64,000 bases of DNA from NCBI GenBank assembly GCA_023213315.1, contig JAKCPI010005468.1, forward strand, positions 17,852 through 81,851. The letters run 5' to 3'. This DNA is from Euborellia annulipes (Eukaryota; Arthropoda; Insecta; Dermaptera; Anisolabididae). Position 1 is the stretch's first letter; each line of letters opens with the position of its first letter. Positions 44,711 through 56,099 of this stretch are shown piece after piece. The notes below the pieces were generated by a model that was not told the origin of the DNA, made no database searches, and worked only from the letters and a program-made list of their open reading frames with translations. Position numbers and translations under genes: made by a program.

Positions 44711-45463
44711 CAAACTTTTCAGGCCTATTGAAAATTTTTATTCTCTTTTCAAGATTTTTTTAAATCTTTGAAGAAATGTCAAATTTTGCAATTAAATGTT
44801 GTTTCAAATTAAAACTGCTAGTGAAAATAGTGTAATTGCTGCATATTTTAATACTTTTACTGCATATTATATGGCATATTTAGGGGTTTTTACTGCTTTT
44901 CGGCTTTAGTGATGAGAAATTTTTCAAATTCTCTTTAAAACAAATTGGGCTAAAAAAAAAGTTTTTACCATTTCTATCGTTACAAAATAAATTCTCGTTA
45001 TAGCCAGTATATCCCCTCCAAATTATCCTATTTCATTTTTTTAAGTTCAGTTATTTAAAGTGACACGCGTATTTTTGGGGTGAAAAAAAAGAAAAATAGT
45101 TATTTACAACAATTTGGAACATTCCCATAATGCTTTGTAATTTTTTTTCTTCTAAACACTGAGCTGCTTTGTTCCCCTCATAAATAGGGTCTTTGGAAAT
45201 TTCTGGTTTCTTTCGGACCCTTTGGTCGATTATTTAGGCTGATTTTATGCCTTTCAAACCTGAATTAATTCATCTTCTTACTATTTTAAATAAAAAAAAT
45301 TTGTTATTTAATTGTTTTTTATAACAAAAATCTAAAAAAAAAATGATAAAAGTAATATCTCTCTATGATCCATTTATAACAAATCATATCCAATTGATTT
45401 AAATAAATATTCACTGGACTGCCTGTGATCCGAAACTGCAGCCGTTGGAAATAGTTTTTTACT
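44711..45463. other. AT-rich stretch, nothing firm
   Basis: 45411-45450 (GGACTGCCTGTGATCCGAAA) looks like a decayed S1 head in minus orientation. No other match. Confidence 0.4.
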
Positions 45464-46182
45464 TTTTTACTTTCTCTTACCTATGTATATATGTAATATA
45501 TATATATATATATATATATAGAGGAGAGAGAGAGAGAAAGTATTGGATTCATGTCAAAAATTCGATGTCGAGATTTTGATGGATCTTCACGTTTTGAGGT
45601 CCCCTGAATCCAAAAAAGTGGTTTTCGCGACATGGTCTGTCTGTGTGTGGGTGGGTGGGTGGGTGTGTGTGTGTGTGTTCAATTTTAAGCATGAAGGAAT
45701 TGAGCTACGAGGTTGAAATTTTATATTTAAGTTAAACATCTCCCGGGACCGGAAAAATAAGCTTTTAATCAAAATCGGCCAAAGAGTACTAGTACTTTAC
45801 TGATGTACTTTTTCAGTTTTTTTTCGATTTTCTCAAAATTTGCTCCGATTCTTTTTAAAATTCAAAAATCAATTATTTTTTAGATGCTCTTTAAAATGTA
45901 TATTCTCATTTTGCAATTGAAATCTTCTGAAGACCACTTTACTCCTGTATTTCATAGGGAAGATAGGAAAAATGGTTGCCATGGTAACAAAATATAAATT
46001 TTTTTTTTTTTAATATTTTCCCACACTTATAAATTTGACATCTGAATTCAAATGTTCCGTATTGTCGGGAACTAAATATTTGTCGACACAAAAAATCTGG
46101 TGTGACAAGCACAGAACACAACTTTCGATTACCGAAGGTAAGAGAAAGTTGTGTGCTGTGCGCCAGTCACACCAGATTTTTT
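45464..46182 (-). mobile_element. DHX repeat, full length
   Basis: All blocks in order, including a TA/GA-rich hairpin, GTGGGTGGGTGGGTGGGTGT in place of a pure GT tract, AAAGAGTACTAGTACTTTAC, X-box GTTGCCATGGTAAC (45975-45988), GTCGACACAAAAAATCTGG and the large hairpin. Confidence 0.9.
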
Positions 46183-46188
46183 AAATAA

Positions 46189-47475
46189 ATAGAAGCTCTC
46201 ATTATTGTCTTCAATCCTGTTTTATTATATTTATTCACTGCATTTATTCAATATATATCTCAATTCGGGCTTAACAAGTCATATGAATATTTAACAAGTT
46301 TTGCGCGTATGATTATTTGTTGGTGGTTCTATGATTGAGGGTCCAATGTTCTGGTGTAAAGAGAAGCATACATATACCCGAATATAATTGTGATCCAGGG
46401 TCGATTTTAAGAATGTGCCGTCGTAAATGGTAATATTCATATTTTGTAAGAGCCAGGCAAATATGACTAATCTTTTTTATTATGGTACGTGTACACTGTA
46501 GATTTCTTTGCTAGATTTAGTCTCGCTAGAGCTATATGTGAGTCAATCTACAAATGGACACACCACTGAGAGCACTCTAGCTAGATTAAGTCTAAGATCT
46601 AGCGAGAATGACATAAATCTAGCTAGAGTATCAGTGGACACACCTTTAATGATAGATTTAAGTTTTCGTTTCGGTCACTTTTTAGGCCATCTTCAGAGTA
46701 AAGCTAGTCTCGTGAGCTTGCTTGGCTTTGAAGAATGTCCCAAACTGATGGGTCTATTTTGAAAACTTCATATTATTTATTTAATTTTGTTTAATGCCTC
46801 CGGGCTTGGTGTAGTTGGTAGCGTGCCTGCCTACCTTTTATACCGAACGCCGCGGGTTCCGGGCCCAGGCAGTCCGATGATTTTATTTAAGCCATTTGGA
46901 TACCAGATGGCTTAAATAGAAATACCTGGACCCCCAATAGATATTATAAATAATAACGGTTATCGTCAAAGTCTTAAATGGCCTAAGATGCCGAAAAGAC
47001 TGTGTGAATGAGAATTTTGTTTAATTAGAGATTCATCTTACGATTGCTTTGGCACTTTGTAAACTAGATGTAAATGACGAATAAATAATTTTAAAACTGA
47101 TTTGGTGGTAAAAAGAGAAGCACACCTATATCCGAATAGACAGGTTCGATTTATATCGTGTTTATTGTTAGTTTATAAGTATTGAATATTTCAAATATTT
47201 TAATATCAGATTGTATTTAAATTATAAATGAATAAAAATAATTTTACAAATCCAAAGTGGTACTCACCAGATTAGAGGTCCTGGAAATGAAGCCAAATGA
47301 CGTGGAGACAAGGTAGTTACAGGGCATCTCAGCTTATTCTGACGAAAGGTAGAAGTTGACTCGAGGTACTCTGACCTGTGGACAAGTTAGAACAAGATTT
47401 AGAACACATGGAAAAGAATATCTATAATTATATATTAGTGACTAGTTGGGGGATATTGACGTAAGCAATAATTAT
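46189..47475. repeat. Duplicated 1-kb repeat D, copy 1 (with nested insertions)
   Basis: Matches 52525-53345 in order: AATCCTGTTTTAT, AAAGAGAAGCA, TTTTAGGCCATCTTCAGA, TTGTCCCAAACTG-type block, TTTTGTTTAATTAGAGATTC, GACGTGGAGACAAGGTAGTT and GACCTGTGGACAAGTTAGAA. Extra relative to copy 2 are an insertion around 46480-46645 (CTAGATTTAGTCTCGCTAGA, inverted sub-repeats) and S1 at 46796-47012. The minus strand has CTGAAGATGGCC...GACCGAAACG, linking it to Penelope-like elements. Confidence 0.7.
46796..47012 (+). mobile_element. SINE S1 nested in repeat D
   Basis: GGGCTTGGTGTAGTTGGTAG, GCGGGTTCCGGGCCCAGGCA, CCAGATGGCTTAAATAG, GATGCCGAAAAGACTGTG. Flanked by the perfect 13-bp repeat AATTTTGTTTAAT (46783-46795, 47013-47025). 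The paralogous copy at 52969-52983 has the site once, so the empty site is preserved in the same window. Confidence 0.92.
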
Positions 47476-47537
47476 TATTTAATTCCCCAATTCAATAAAA
47501 TTCTTATAGGTGTTTCCAAAAGATCAGGCGTTTATTA

Positions 47538-47790
47538 ATTGGACCGTTTATTTTGAAAGTAGTGTAAGTCCATTTTCTATTGTTTCGAGAAAATGAAAGG
47601 TTAACATATTTGTTTATTAAAAAATCTATGAACCGACCAATTTTCAAATGAACAAAACATGGGAACTTTTAAAGAAATTTACCACTTTTTAGTTACACAT
47701 AGAAAATTTACATTATTTTAATTATAAATTATGTGAAATCTCATTTTTTTAAAAATGGACTTACACCACTTTCAAAATAAACGGTCCAAT
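47538..47790. mobile_element. MITE with long termini
   Basis: ATTGGACCGTTTATTTTGAA with AGTAGTGTAAGTCCATTTT at the left, and AAAATGGACTTACACCACTT with TCAAAATAAACGGTCCAAT at the right: about 40-bp inverted repeats with very few mismatches. Core of about 170 bp is AT-rich. Superfamily not assigned. Confidence 0.8.
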
Positions 47791-48841
47791 TATTTAATGA
47801 TCTTTAAATTGGGGAACCCAACATTGTGGCCATATATGGCTTGAAAAAGCTAGAAAATAATGGACTTGCCTACCCTGTAGCAGTAACTAGTGCCAAAGTC
47901 ACAAACCATACTAACAAAAAATACAATGCATAAAACTCCAACAAATTTAATATGTAATTAAAAACCTGACACTCAAATTTTTAACCAAAATAAATATTTC
48001 TTATGCCGCAAGACTTTTAACCCCTTCCGAAGCGATCCTGTTGCCCGCTAAATATGAAATTATTAAAAAAAAAAAATAATAATAATTTTTGCTTGCAAAA
48101 TATTTTTTTCTAAAGAAATTTTTTTTTTGACAAATGTCAAATGTTGTTTACTCTTCAAGCAAAAATATTTTATTTTTACCAACTATTTGCACACATCATT
48201 AATAAAAACGGAGATTGAATGTCATCTCAACATTTCCCACTATTTCTTAAAGAAAATTTTTTTCTTTAATGAAGGTTGAAGTATTTTTGAATATTATATT
48301 TGCAAATATTTTTCGTTTCTAGTAAAAACAATTTTTTTTTTTTTTTTTCATTACTATATTTAAACAGGTTCAATTTATTAATTTCGCGTTTCTATTCCTA
48401 TTTATTTTAAAGTGATGAATAATTTTTTTTTCTCGTAACGCTCCTATAAATACAATTAATTTTATTTTAAACGATTTATAAATAAATAACAAAAAAGAAT
48501 CATTTAGAACCAATTAGAAAACAATTAAGGTTGGGGACTTGGCAAGAGGGACTAGGCTACTTCCAGATGGCTCTAGCACGGTGGCAACTTAAGGTGGGGC
48601 CCAGCCCCCACGTCACTCAATTGACCCTTTCCTCCACTAAATGTATAAACATCCTAATTTTTTATTAATTACCATTAATAAACTATTAAAATCATATTTT
48701 TAATACAAAGAAAGAAGGTTTTTAAGATGTTTCGATTAAAATGAAAAATAAAGATTAACAAAGAACACAAGCCTTTTTTTTTGGAAATTTTTGTAAAAAA
48801 TTAATTAGCTTTAATAAATTATTTTAATTTTTAATATTTTT
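47791..48841. other. AT-rich stretch, nothing firm
   Basis: 48530-48620 is more even in composition (GGGCCCAGCCCCCACGTCAC). No frame or match. Confidence 0.4.
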
Positions 48842-49395
48842 TTGGCCTATGGCTCAGAGGTAGAGTATTGGCTTCTGATACTAAAGGTCAAGGGTTCGCG
48901 TCCCGTCCCAGGCGACAAAATTTATTTTAATATAATTATATACCAATCGATTGAAATATATGGACCCTGTTATGCATTAGTGTGTCAAGGGCCAAAAAAA
49001 TTAAAAATTGAGTTAAGCAAGGTATATTGTTTCAAATGTTATAATTAATAGTATTTTTTTTATGAAATAATATAATCCAATGAAAACAAAAAACTTTAAT
49101 GTTAATTTTCTCAAAACTCGGTAGCTGCCACTTGACACACTAATGCGTAACAAGGTCCATTTATAATTTTTTTTGTCAATTATGCAAGTAACTTTAAATA
49201 TAAATTTTTTTAGGACATATTTCATAAAAAATACTATTAATTATAGCATTTGAAACAATATTCCATGCTTATCTCAATTTTTAATTTTTTTTGGCGCTTG
49301 ACACACTATTGCATAACAGGGTCTATAAAAAAAAAATATTATGAGGGTCGGGGTCTAAATGGCCTCCGATGCCGAAAAAGACCTTAAAACAAATT
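48842..49395 (+). mobile_element. SINE S2 interrupted by a foldback element
   Basis: Head GGCCTATGGCTCAGAGGTAG (A box) and GGTCAAGGGTTCGCGTCCCG (B box) with CCCAGGC; the tail GGTCTAAATGGCCTCCGATG, CCGAAAAAGACC resumes at about 49351. The ~370 bp between them are foldback DNA. A tRNA gene was considered, but the anticodon arm and acceptor do not close. Confidence 0.7.
48962..49332. mobile_element. Foldback element with about 105-bp arms
   Basis: Left arm GACCCTGTTATGCATTAGTG ... TAATAGTATTTTTTTTATGA; right arm ATAAAAAATACTATTAATTA ... GACACACTATTGCATAACAG. A third, partial terminus (TTGACACACTAATGCGTAAC) lies at 49132-49162 in the same direction as the right end, so the core may hold a second, truncated element. 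Non-coding. Confidence 0.75.
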
Positions 49396-50039
49396 AAAAA
49401 AAAAAAATTTATAAATGATGCCTTTAAGAAGTTGCTAACTTCACAAAACTTTCCTTTTACCTCAGAAAGCTAATTAATAATATTTGTTGAAAAACTGATT
49501 TTTTAAAATTTTTTTAAACTCGAAGGTTAAGCTTTCTCTTGTTTATTATATCAATGATTTGCTATCGGTCGGTGCTAGTTGATTAGAACTGAAGCAACTG
49601 GCCCTAAGATCTTTAAAATATGGGGTATTTGAAATTTGGCAATTGTGTTAAAATTATATTTTCATTTTAAAGCCAGAAATTCACCCCATTGCTGGGAAAG
49701 AAAGATTACAAAATAAATTCTCATGAAAAATGGAAAAAAATATGATATAAGAAATTATCAGCCTTTTATTTATTTTATTCCAAAACAAAAATTCTATATT
49801 ATGGAATTATTGCGTTTTCTTTTTTTTTTATCTCATTTTTTTTCGTTTTGAACAGACCGATAAACTTGCTAATGTCAAGATGAAGTTGAAGAAATCTTTT
49901 ATATCCGTATATAGCTCTATATTTTTCTTATTTTCTTTTTATTCGTTTAAAAAGAGAGAAAGAGAGGTGAGATGAGAGAGGTGAAGTAAGTATATAGGGG
50001 GCGAGAAGGGGGTTAAGCCAAACGAGATAAATAAAAACG
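49396..50039. other. AT-rich stretch, nothing recognised
   Basis: No frame, repeat match or structured RNA. Confidence 0.45.
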
Positions 50040-50345
50040 TTTCTCTTTCCGATATTAGAATTTCCAGGAGAGTAGGTGCGGAGGTGCAGACAGGCGGATA
50101 GACAGCCGCCGGATGTGACGTCATCACGGGATGATGAAGATATTGAGCAGGATGCTGTGTGCTCCTGTTGCTGTTGCTGTTGCGGCGGGTGATTTCCACT
50201 GGGAGCCCCGGCAAAAATTCAATAAACCTTTCGGGCCAATTATATATGGGCGCCAGTCAGCCACCTCCCCTAAAATGAAAAGGATTTCCTCTCTCTCTCT
50301 CTCTCCTTCTCGCTCTCTTTACCGAGAGATATTAGAAATAAATTT
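50040..50345. promoter_or_regulatory. Even-composition island
   Basis: GGATGTGACGTCATCACGGG (perfect CRE core TGACGTCA), CTGTTGCTGTTGCTGTTGCG and a CT run. Frames on both strands (83 and 91 codons) are not recognisable. Possible promoter or enhancer. Confidence 0.3.
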
Positions 50346-50725
50346 TATATCCAGTCTCGGTTTAATATTGAACAAAAATTAATATTGTATTCTCGCCTAA
50401 AGGGAATATATTTTAGATAAAAACATGCTACAAAAAATAAATAAAAAATTGAATAATAAGATTTATCTTGTCAAAATTTTTATAGTTGCGTTCTTTTTCT
50501 TTTCAAAACATATCAAAACAACGATCGTCGCGGTAATGAAGAGAACTTTTCAATTACTATTACAAGGAGAAAATATTGTTCAATAATAGTCTACACAATA
50601 AAATTTAATGGACAAACTTGAGGAAGGTAACATTTCGGAAATTCAGATGTTTTCAGATAATATTAAAGAAATAAAAATTCTACAATCCTACAAAAACAAA
50701 TATTTTCCATTCAATAAGGCAAAAT
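50346..50725. other. AT-rich stretch, nothing recognised
   Basis: No frame and no repeat match. Confidence 0.4.
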
Positions 50726-51290
50726 AAAACATCTGGTGTGACTGTCGCACAGCACACAACTTGCTCTTACCTTCGGTATTCGAAAGATGTGTTCTGTGCT
50801 TGTCACACCAGATTTTTCGTGTCGAGATATATTTAGTTTCCGCCGATATATTAGAATTCAAGATGTAAAATTAGCCGGCGGTCCTGGCAAGAAGAAAGAA
50901 CAACAGCCACCAAGATCAATGTTGTTAGGCAATGCCAAGTGGTACTGAAAATCGGGATAGGTGGCCCCCGAAAAACAAGACCATTGAATGCCCGCCGGCA
51001 TTTTAAAGAGCAAAAGAGTAAAAAATAATTGATTTTTGAATTTTAATCAAAATCGTTGGAGCGAATTTTGAGAAAATAAAAAAAAAAAAACTGCAAAAGT
51101 ACATCAGTAAACTACTATTACTTTTTGGCTGATTTTGTTTAAAAGCTTTTTTTCACGCCCCAGGGAAGTGCCTAACTTAAATATAAAAATTCAACCTCCT
51201 AGCTCAATTCCTTCATGCTTAAAATTGAACACAGACAGACAACCAGATCATGTCGCGAAAACCACTTTTTTGGATATAGGGGGCCTCAAA
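50726..51290 (+). mobile_element. DHX repeat with a foreign 125-bp segment
   Basis: Full large hairpin and ATTTAGTTTCCGCCGATATA; the X-box block is replaced (about 50874-51000) by unrelated GC-richer DNA, GCCGGCGGTCCTGGCAAGAA ... GAATGCCCGCCGGC. DHX then resumes (ATTTTAAAGAGCAAAAGAG) to CATGTCGCGAAAACCAC and stops before the terminal hairpin. Confidence 0.8.
50873..51000. other. GC-rich segment embedded in DHX
   Basis: Bounded by the inverted 8-mers GCCGGCGG and CCGCCGGC, with AAGAACAACAGCCACCAAGA and GGTGGCCCCCGAAAAACAAG inside. Not found elsewhere in the window, apart from a loose likeness to GTGTCCCGAGAAACAAGAC at 36806. Could be a captured fragment or a tiny MITE. Confidence 0.5.
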
Positions 51291-51424
51291 AACTCTCTTG
51301 GATGCCTCTTCTCGTAGAGTTAGTTGCCTGGGGGCTATTGTGGTGAGATCCAATATTCCAATCCAATGCCTTCTTAAGAATTTGTTTAAATTAAATAAAT
51401 ATTTTTATTTAATGAAAAAATCCC

Positions 51425-51500
51425 GCAAGCCCAGCATTTGAACAGGGATCTTCTTTGTAGAAGCCGACACCCTATCCCGCTATTTCGCTGAGCCCCCGAT
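51425..51500 (-). mobile_element. tRNA-like SINE head
   Basis: Minus strand: AGCGAAATAGCGGGATAGGG (A box) and GATCCCTGTTCAAATGCTGG (B box). No canonical acceptor closure. Followed on the minus strand by AT-rich sequence. Confidence 0.4.
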
Positions 51501-52165
51501 ACCGTATATTGAAATTAATTTTCATAATACAAACTTTTAAAAAATTATCTGTAAATTTGACTTTTAAAGTTGAATAGGAGCAAGCGGGCGGAAGGGAGGG
51601 GGGGGGGGAGAATTCGATGGGCGGACCCTTTTAAATGTCGTTAATAAGGTGGTATCAGGCACAGAAAAAATAGAAGCTATTTTGAAAATATCTTAGATAC
51701 TATGGTGGTATTATTGACATTTATATTCCCAGCCAATACAAAGTTAAACCAAATTACGTTTCTTAATAGAAGTTAAAGTCGATATAAAATGTTAAACGAA
51801 TGAAATTCATTGAAAAGAGCTCAGCAGTTGAAATTAAATTCAACTTATCATATTTCCTTGTTTTAATCTCAGTGATTATTTTCATTGTGTCATTAATTTC
51901 TCGTCCCTTAATTAATCCCAATTCTTTTCTCTTCTTAAAAAGAGTGACAATCCACTTGTGATGTCATCTTTTTCCACTTTATTCTTCATTACTACAAACA
52001 ATAAAATATTCATCCATTTTGGAGTAATTAAATTTTAAACGAATCGTGCACTGTCATCAAATTTACATTAATGGTCACCAAGAGTTATAATATTAATTTT
52101 AATTGAACAATATTCTCGCTCTATAGGTGAATTGAGAGGGGAGTTGAAACTAATAAATAAATAAA
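51501..52165. other. AT-rich stretch, nothing recognised
   Basis: Only a G run at 51597-51609. Confidence 0.45.
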
Positions 52166-52175
52166 AATAATTAAT

Positions 52176-52436
52176 GCCCACGGGCTTGGTGTAAGGGTTA
52201 GCGTGCCAAAAGTCGCGGATTCGGACCCCAGACATCCAATGATTTTATTTAAGCCATTTGGATACCAAATGGCTTACAAGTTAAGTAAGAATGCCTCGAC
52301 CCCCAATAGATATATTTAACATACAAGTATCGTTTAAAGTCTTAAATGGCCTAAGATGCCGAAAAGACTGTGTGTATGTGTTTGTGAGTGTGAATGAGAA
52401 AAAAGTGTGAGTGTTTAAAAATAAATAAATAAAAAT
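52176..52436 (+). mobile_element. SINE S1, full copy
   Basis: GCCCACGGGCTTGGTGTAAG, GTCGCGGATTCGGACCCCAG, ATACCAAATGGCTTACAAG, GATGCCGAAAAGACTGTGTG, a GTGAGTGTGAATGAG tail and AAATA repeats. Flanked by AATAATTAAT at 52166-52175 and 52437-52446. Confidence 0.88.
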
Positions 52437-52524
52437 AATAATTAATAAACAAAAACAATAGTAAAAAGTCTTCATCAAATAACGAATTTGAAGGTTCATC
52501 ATCCAAAGATTTATAAACCACTTG

Positions 52525-53345
52525 CCAGCAATCCTGTTTTATCATACTTATGCACAGCTTGTATTCAATATATACCTCGAATTGGACTTAATAAGCCATA
52601 GGATTATTTGTTAAGTTTTGTTTGTTTATTGGTTGCTGGGCCAAACGTCCCAGGATCCCAGGGTCGAGAGTTCAGAGCCGTGATGTAAAGAGAAGCACTC
52701 CTATGCACTGAATATGCTGGATATCTCGGGTTCGAATCCCGGGGATTATGGGAGGTTTCATCTAATATTTATTTGAATGATCTAGATGATAAAATTCATA
52801 TCTTGTAAAAAACCGAGGCAGCTATGGCTCATCTTTTTATTAATGATTCAAGCCACAGTTCTAGTTTCGATCACATTTTAGGCCATCTTCAGAAATAAGC
52901 TAGTCTCAAGAACTTGGCTATGAAGATTGTCCCAAACTGGCTGGCTCTTTCTTAATAACTTCTTATTTAGTTTTGTTTAATTAGAGATTCTTCTTACCAT
53001 TGCTTTGGCTTTAATGTAAATGACGAATAAATCATTTTGAAATTGACTTATTTAAAGTTTAAATATTTTAATTACGCGGTGCGGGGTCAGCGGATATATT
53101 ATAGCTATTAATAATAATTTTACATATTCAAAGTGGTACTCACCAGATGAGAGGTTCAGGAAATGAAGCCAACTGACGTGGAGACAAGGTAGTTACAGGT
53201 TTAGCGTCTCTGCCTATACTGGCGAGAGTTAGAAGTTGACTTCAGGTACCCTGACCTGTGGACAAGTTAGAACAAGATTTAGAACACATGGAAAAGTATA
53301 TCTATATATATTAGAGTCTAGGTGGGGGCTAATGACGTAACATCT
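52525..53345. repeat. Duplicated 1-kb repeat D, copy 2
   Basis: Same ordered blocks as 46189-47475 without the SINE. Contains CTCGGGTTCGAATCCCGGGG at 52727-52746, a perfect B-box palindrome not kept in copy 1. On the minus strand both copies carry CTTGTCCACAG then, about 120 bp on, TCTGGTGAGTACC (acceptor-like and donor-like). Confidence 0.7.
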
Positions 53346-53700
53346 GAGTGTTAAACTTTTGTCTTAAATTTTAGAGAAACCATATAATTAATTTATAGAT
53401 AAATCAAGTGGATCAGTAAAGCCCAAATGAGTTTTCTAAACAAAATCAAGCTCAAGCTGATAGTTTTATCTGGAGTGAAGAGTAGCTACCAAGATCTTTG
53501 TAAATGAACATAGTTAATCAGAGTTGAATACATGACTCCGAGGTACAATAATTAATATATTACCCAAAGTCACAGTAGCAATATTAGAATATTAAAAAAA
53601 ACCTTTAATGAATTTATTTAAGTGCAACTTTTCATTTTATTTTTTTTTTTTTTTTTTTTTTTTTAGTTTTTGCTTTAGATATGGACGGTTAGTTGAGTTG
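53346..53700. other. AT-rich stretch, nothing recognised
   Basis: Ends in a T run of about 27 bases (53639-53665). Confidence 0.45.
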
Positions 53701-54530
53701 GGGGACTGTCGTTAAGGGCTGTGCCAGTTAATGCCTTGCTGAGTACAGTGTCCGGCACTTCTCTTACTCCGTTAGGGGGGCTGTCATCGCATCGCATGGC
53801 GGTCACCCTTTGCTTTGCCCGGAGGGGGGGTGGATTTACCAGGGGGGACTGTAACAGCCACCCTGCAGTTCATTACGGGGCTTATGACGTGACAGGGCTG
53901 CTGATAGCCGGATAAGCCACCCGGATTATAGCCCATACCACCTCTCTCTCTCTCACTCTCTCTTCTATACTCCCACATGCACGCTTGTGAAACAATGCCA
54001 CGCATTTTGCCAACTTTGGCCATTGTTCTCTCTCTCGCTCTCCCGCTAGTTAGATACATACCTATAAATAATCTATTACGCGGTCGTTTTATTGACATCC
54101 GGATTGCCTGGGGTAGAGACACCCTTTTAACTGATTCATTAAAAAAATACCTATATCTTTTATTAGCGGCACAATTTATTTTTATTCATTAGTCAATGTA
54201 GATGTAGATAATAATATAGCGGTAGCATAGCGTTTCGGTTTCGCCAGGTCGTAGCTAATAAATGATCTGTTGTTTCGCTTGTCAATCGGCAGTGCACGTA
54301 GTTTGAGCGCACCTGTCGGTTGTTCCGTAGCCCCGCGTTGGTTATTAACGGCTCTGCGTTTATCGGCGGGCCCAATCGGCCGGCGCATTGTCTCGGCCCT
54401 CATGGGTCAGGGGTCAGAGGCAACCTGGTCCAGCCAGCCTCTAGCATTCCTGCCTGACTTTCTCGATATCTCACCAAACAGCCTAAAGATACTGATACTC
54501 AGTCCGAGAATTTTAATTCTGCTTCTCAAC
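53701..54530. promoter_or_regulatory. Even-composition region, possible promoter/enhancer cluster
   Basis: GTTAATGCCTTGCTGAGTAC, GGGGGACTGTAACAGCCACC, CGTGACAGGGCTGCTGATAG, then CGGGCCCAATCGGCCGGCGC and GGTTATTAACGGCTCTGCG. It matches no repeat here. Several frames of 60-112 codons overlap on both strands without recognisable domains. The single-copy look and length make it one of the better candidates for conserved non-coding or untranslated-exon sequence. Confidence 0.3.
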
Positions 54531-54953
54531 TAATATATATAAAATCTCCCTCTCTTTAAATAAGTATATAAGCTTATATTTATATATTATACGTTTATAT
54601 AGATGGATAGAAATGGAGGTATTTTGTAAAACAGTGAAACTTTTTAACTTTTTAACTTTTTTAAAAGAATAAAGAGAAAGAAAGTTTCGACAGTTTTATA
54701 TTAATAACAAGAAAAATTGACGTATTTAATTAAAAAATAATAATATTATATAAGACAATTATTTCAGTTATATAAAAAAATGTTCCTGAGAATGATCCAG
54801 AAAGATAGAAATTTGATGTTGTAAGGAGTCGATCAAAATAAAACTCTTTATACAAAAAGAATCTAAATTCTTTTAAATTATCCTTACCGCAGAATTATAA
54901 CTTCCGAAAAATAATACATAATGATTTTTTTAGGTTTTAAAGATATTTTAATG
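54531..54953. other. AT-rich stretch, nothing recognised
   Basis: No frame, no repeat match. Confidence 0.45.
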
Positions 54954-55045
54954 CTCTTGACCCATGGTTTGGTGGTAAAGCATTAGAAAATTGCATAGGG
55001 GTACCCAGAGGGGGGTTTGGGGCTTTGGGGGTTCAAATTTCGTGG
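54954..55045 (+). mobile_element. tRNA-like SINE head
   Basis: CATGGTTTGGTGGTAAAGCA (A box) and GGGGGTTCAAATTTCGTGG (B box) with a long variable part. No closed acceptor stem. Confidence 0.4.
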
Positions 55046-55094
55046 AACATGAACCAGATATATTTGGATATAAGAGCCAAAATTATATACATTT

Positions 55095-55600
55095 ATATAA
55101 ATTAAAGTATATAGAGAGAATTTGATTCATTTCAAAAATTCGATTAGAGATTTTGATGGAAATACATGAGGTCCTCTGACTTGTGAGTACAAAAAAGTGT
55201 TTTTCGCAACATGGTCGGTCTGTGTGTCTACGACGATTTTTATTCAAATAAGGCACCCCCCCCCCCAGCTTTTAATCAAAATCGGCAAAAAGTACTAGTA
55301 CTTTACTGATGTCCTTTTTCAGATTTTTCTCAAAATTCTTAACAATTTTGATTAAAATTCAAAAATCAATTATTTTTTGGGTTTTTTTTTATTGCTCTTG
55401 AAATCTTTTGAAGCACACTTTATTCTTGTACTTCATAGAAAATAGAGGAGAAATGGATGCTGTGGTAACAAAATATAATCATTTTGCCATATTTATAAAT
55501 ATTACATCCTGAATTCTATCTAATATCTACTGTCGGAAACTAAATACCCAGTAAATGTCGATACAAAAAATCTGGTTCGACTAGTTACACCAGATTTTAT
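55095..55600 (-). mobile_element. DHX repeat, diverged
   Basis: TATATAGAGAGAATTTGATT, ATTAGAGATTTTGATGGAAA, TCGCAACATGGTCGGTCTGT, AAGTACTAGTACTTTACTGA, a decayed X-box (GATGCTGTGGTAAC), CGATACAAAAAATCTGG and a collapsed large hairpin. Confidence 0.75.
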
Positions 55601-56099
55601 ATTCTATGTTCAATAATTATTTGTACAAAGTTATTTTCATCTTTTTAGTGGATCTGTCCTATGGTCTCTGATTAAAAGGTTGGATAAAAAAAATGTATTT
55701 TTTTTAAATAGTGATTGCAATCAAAATCCATAAGGCTTCACTCTCGATTTTAATTAATTTATTTATTTTTTTGAATACTAAAAATTTAAACCATAGGCCA
55801 ACTCTATTTTAGAGTATTTTTTTCTTTTTGGTTAAATCAGAGAGAGTGTGTTTTGAAATTATTAATCCGAAACCAAATCAATATCTATTTAATGATACAT
55901 GATAATTGATTTGACCCTTTGCGTTAATGACATCGTCCAACACCACACATTATAGATATATATAATAAAAAATTACTTGAATTTGACAATTGTTTTTTTT
56001 TTTTTTTGGAGGGGTTGGGTTTTACAATACACCAGAAATGGATATCACAACATTGTCGCTTGCAATCAAGTCTAATAGAAACTTGTGATAAATTGTTGA
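55601..56099. other. AT-rich stretch, nothing recognised
   Basis: No frame, no repeat match. Confidence 0.4.

Noticed and set aside
48842..48915. Functional tRNA gene on the plus strand
   Set aside because: Promoter boxes present, but the structure does not close and the SINE S2 tail follows after an insertion; a second copy with the same body exists at 33263.
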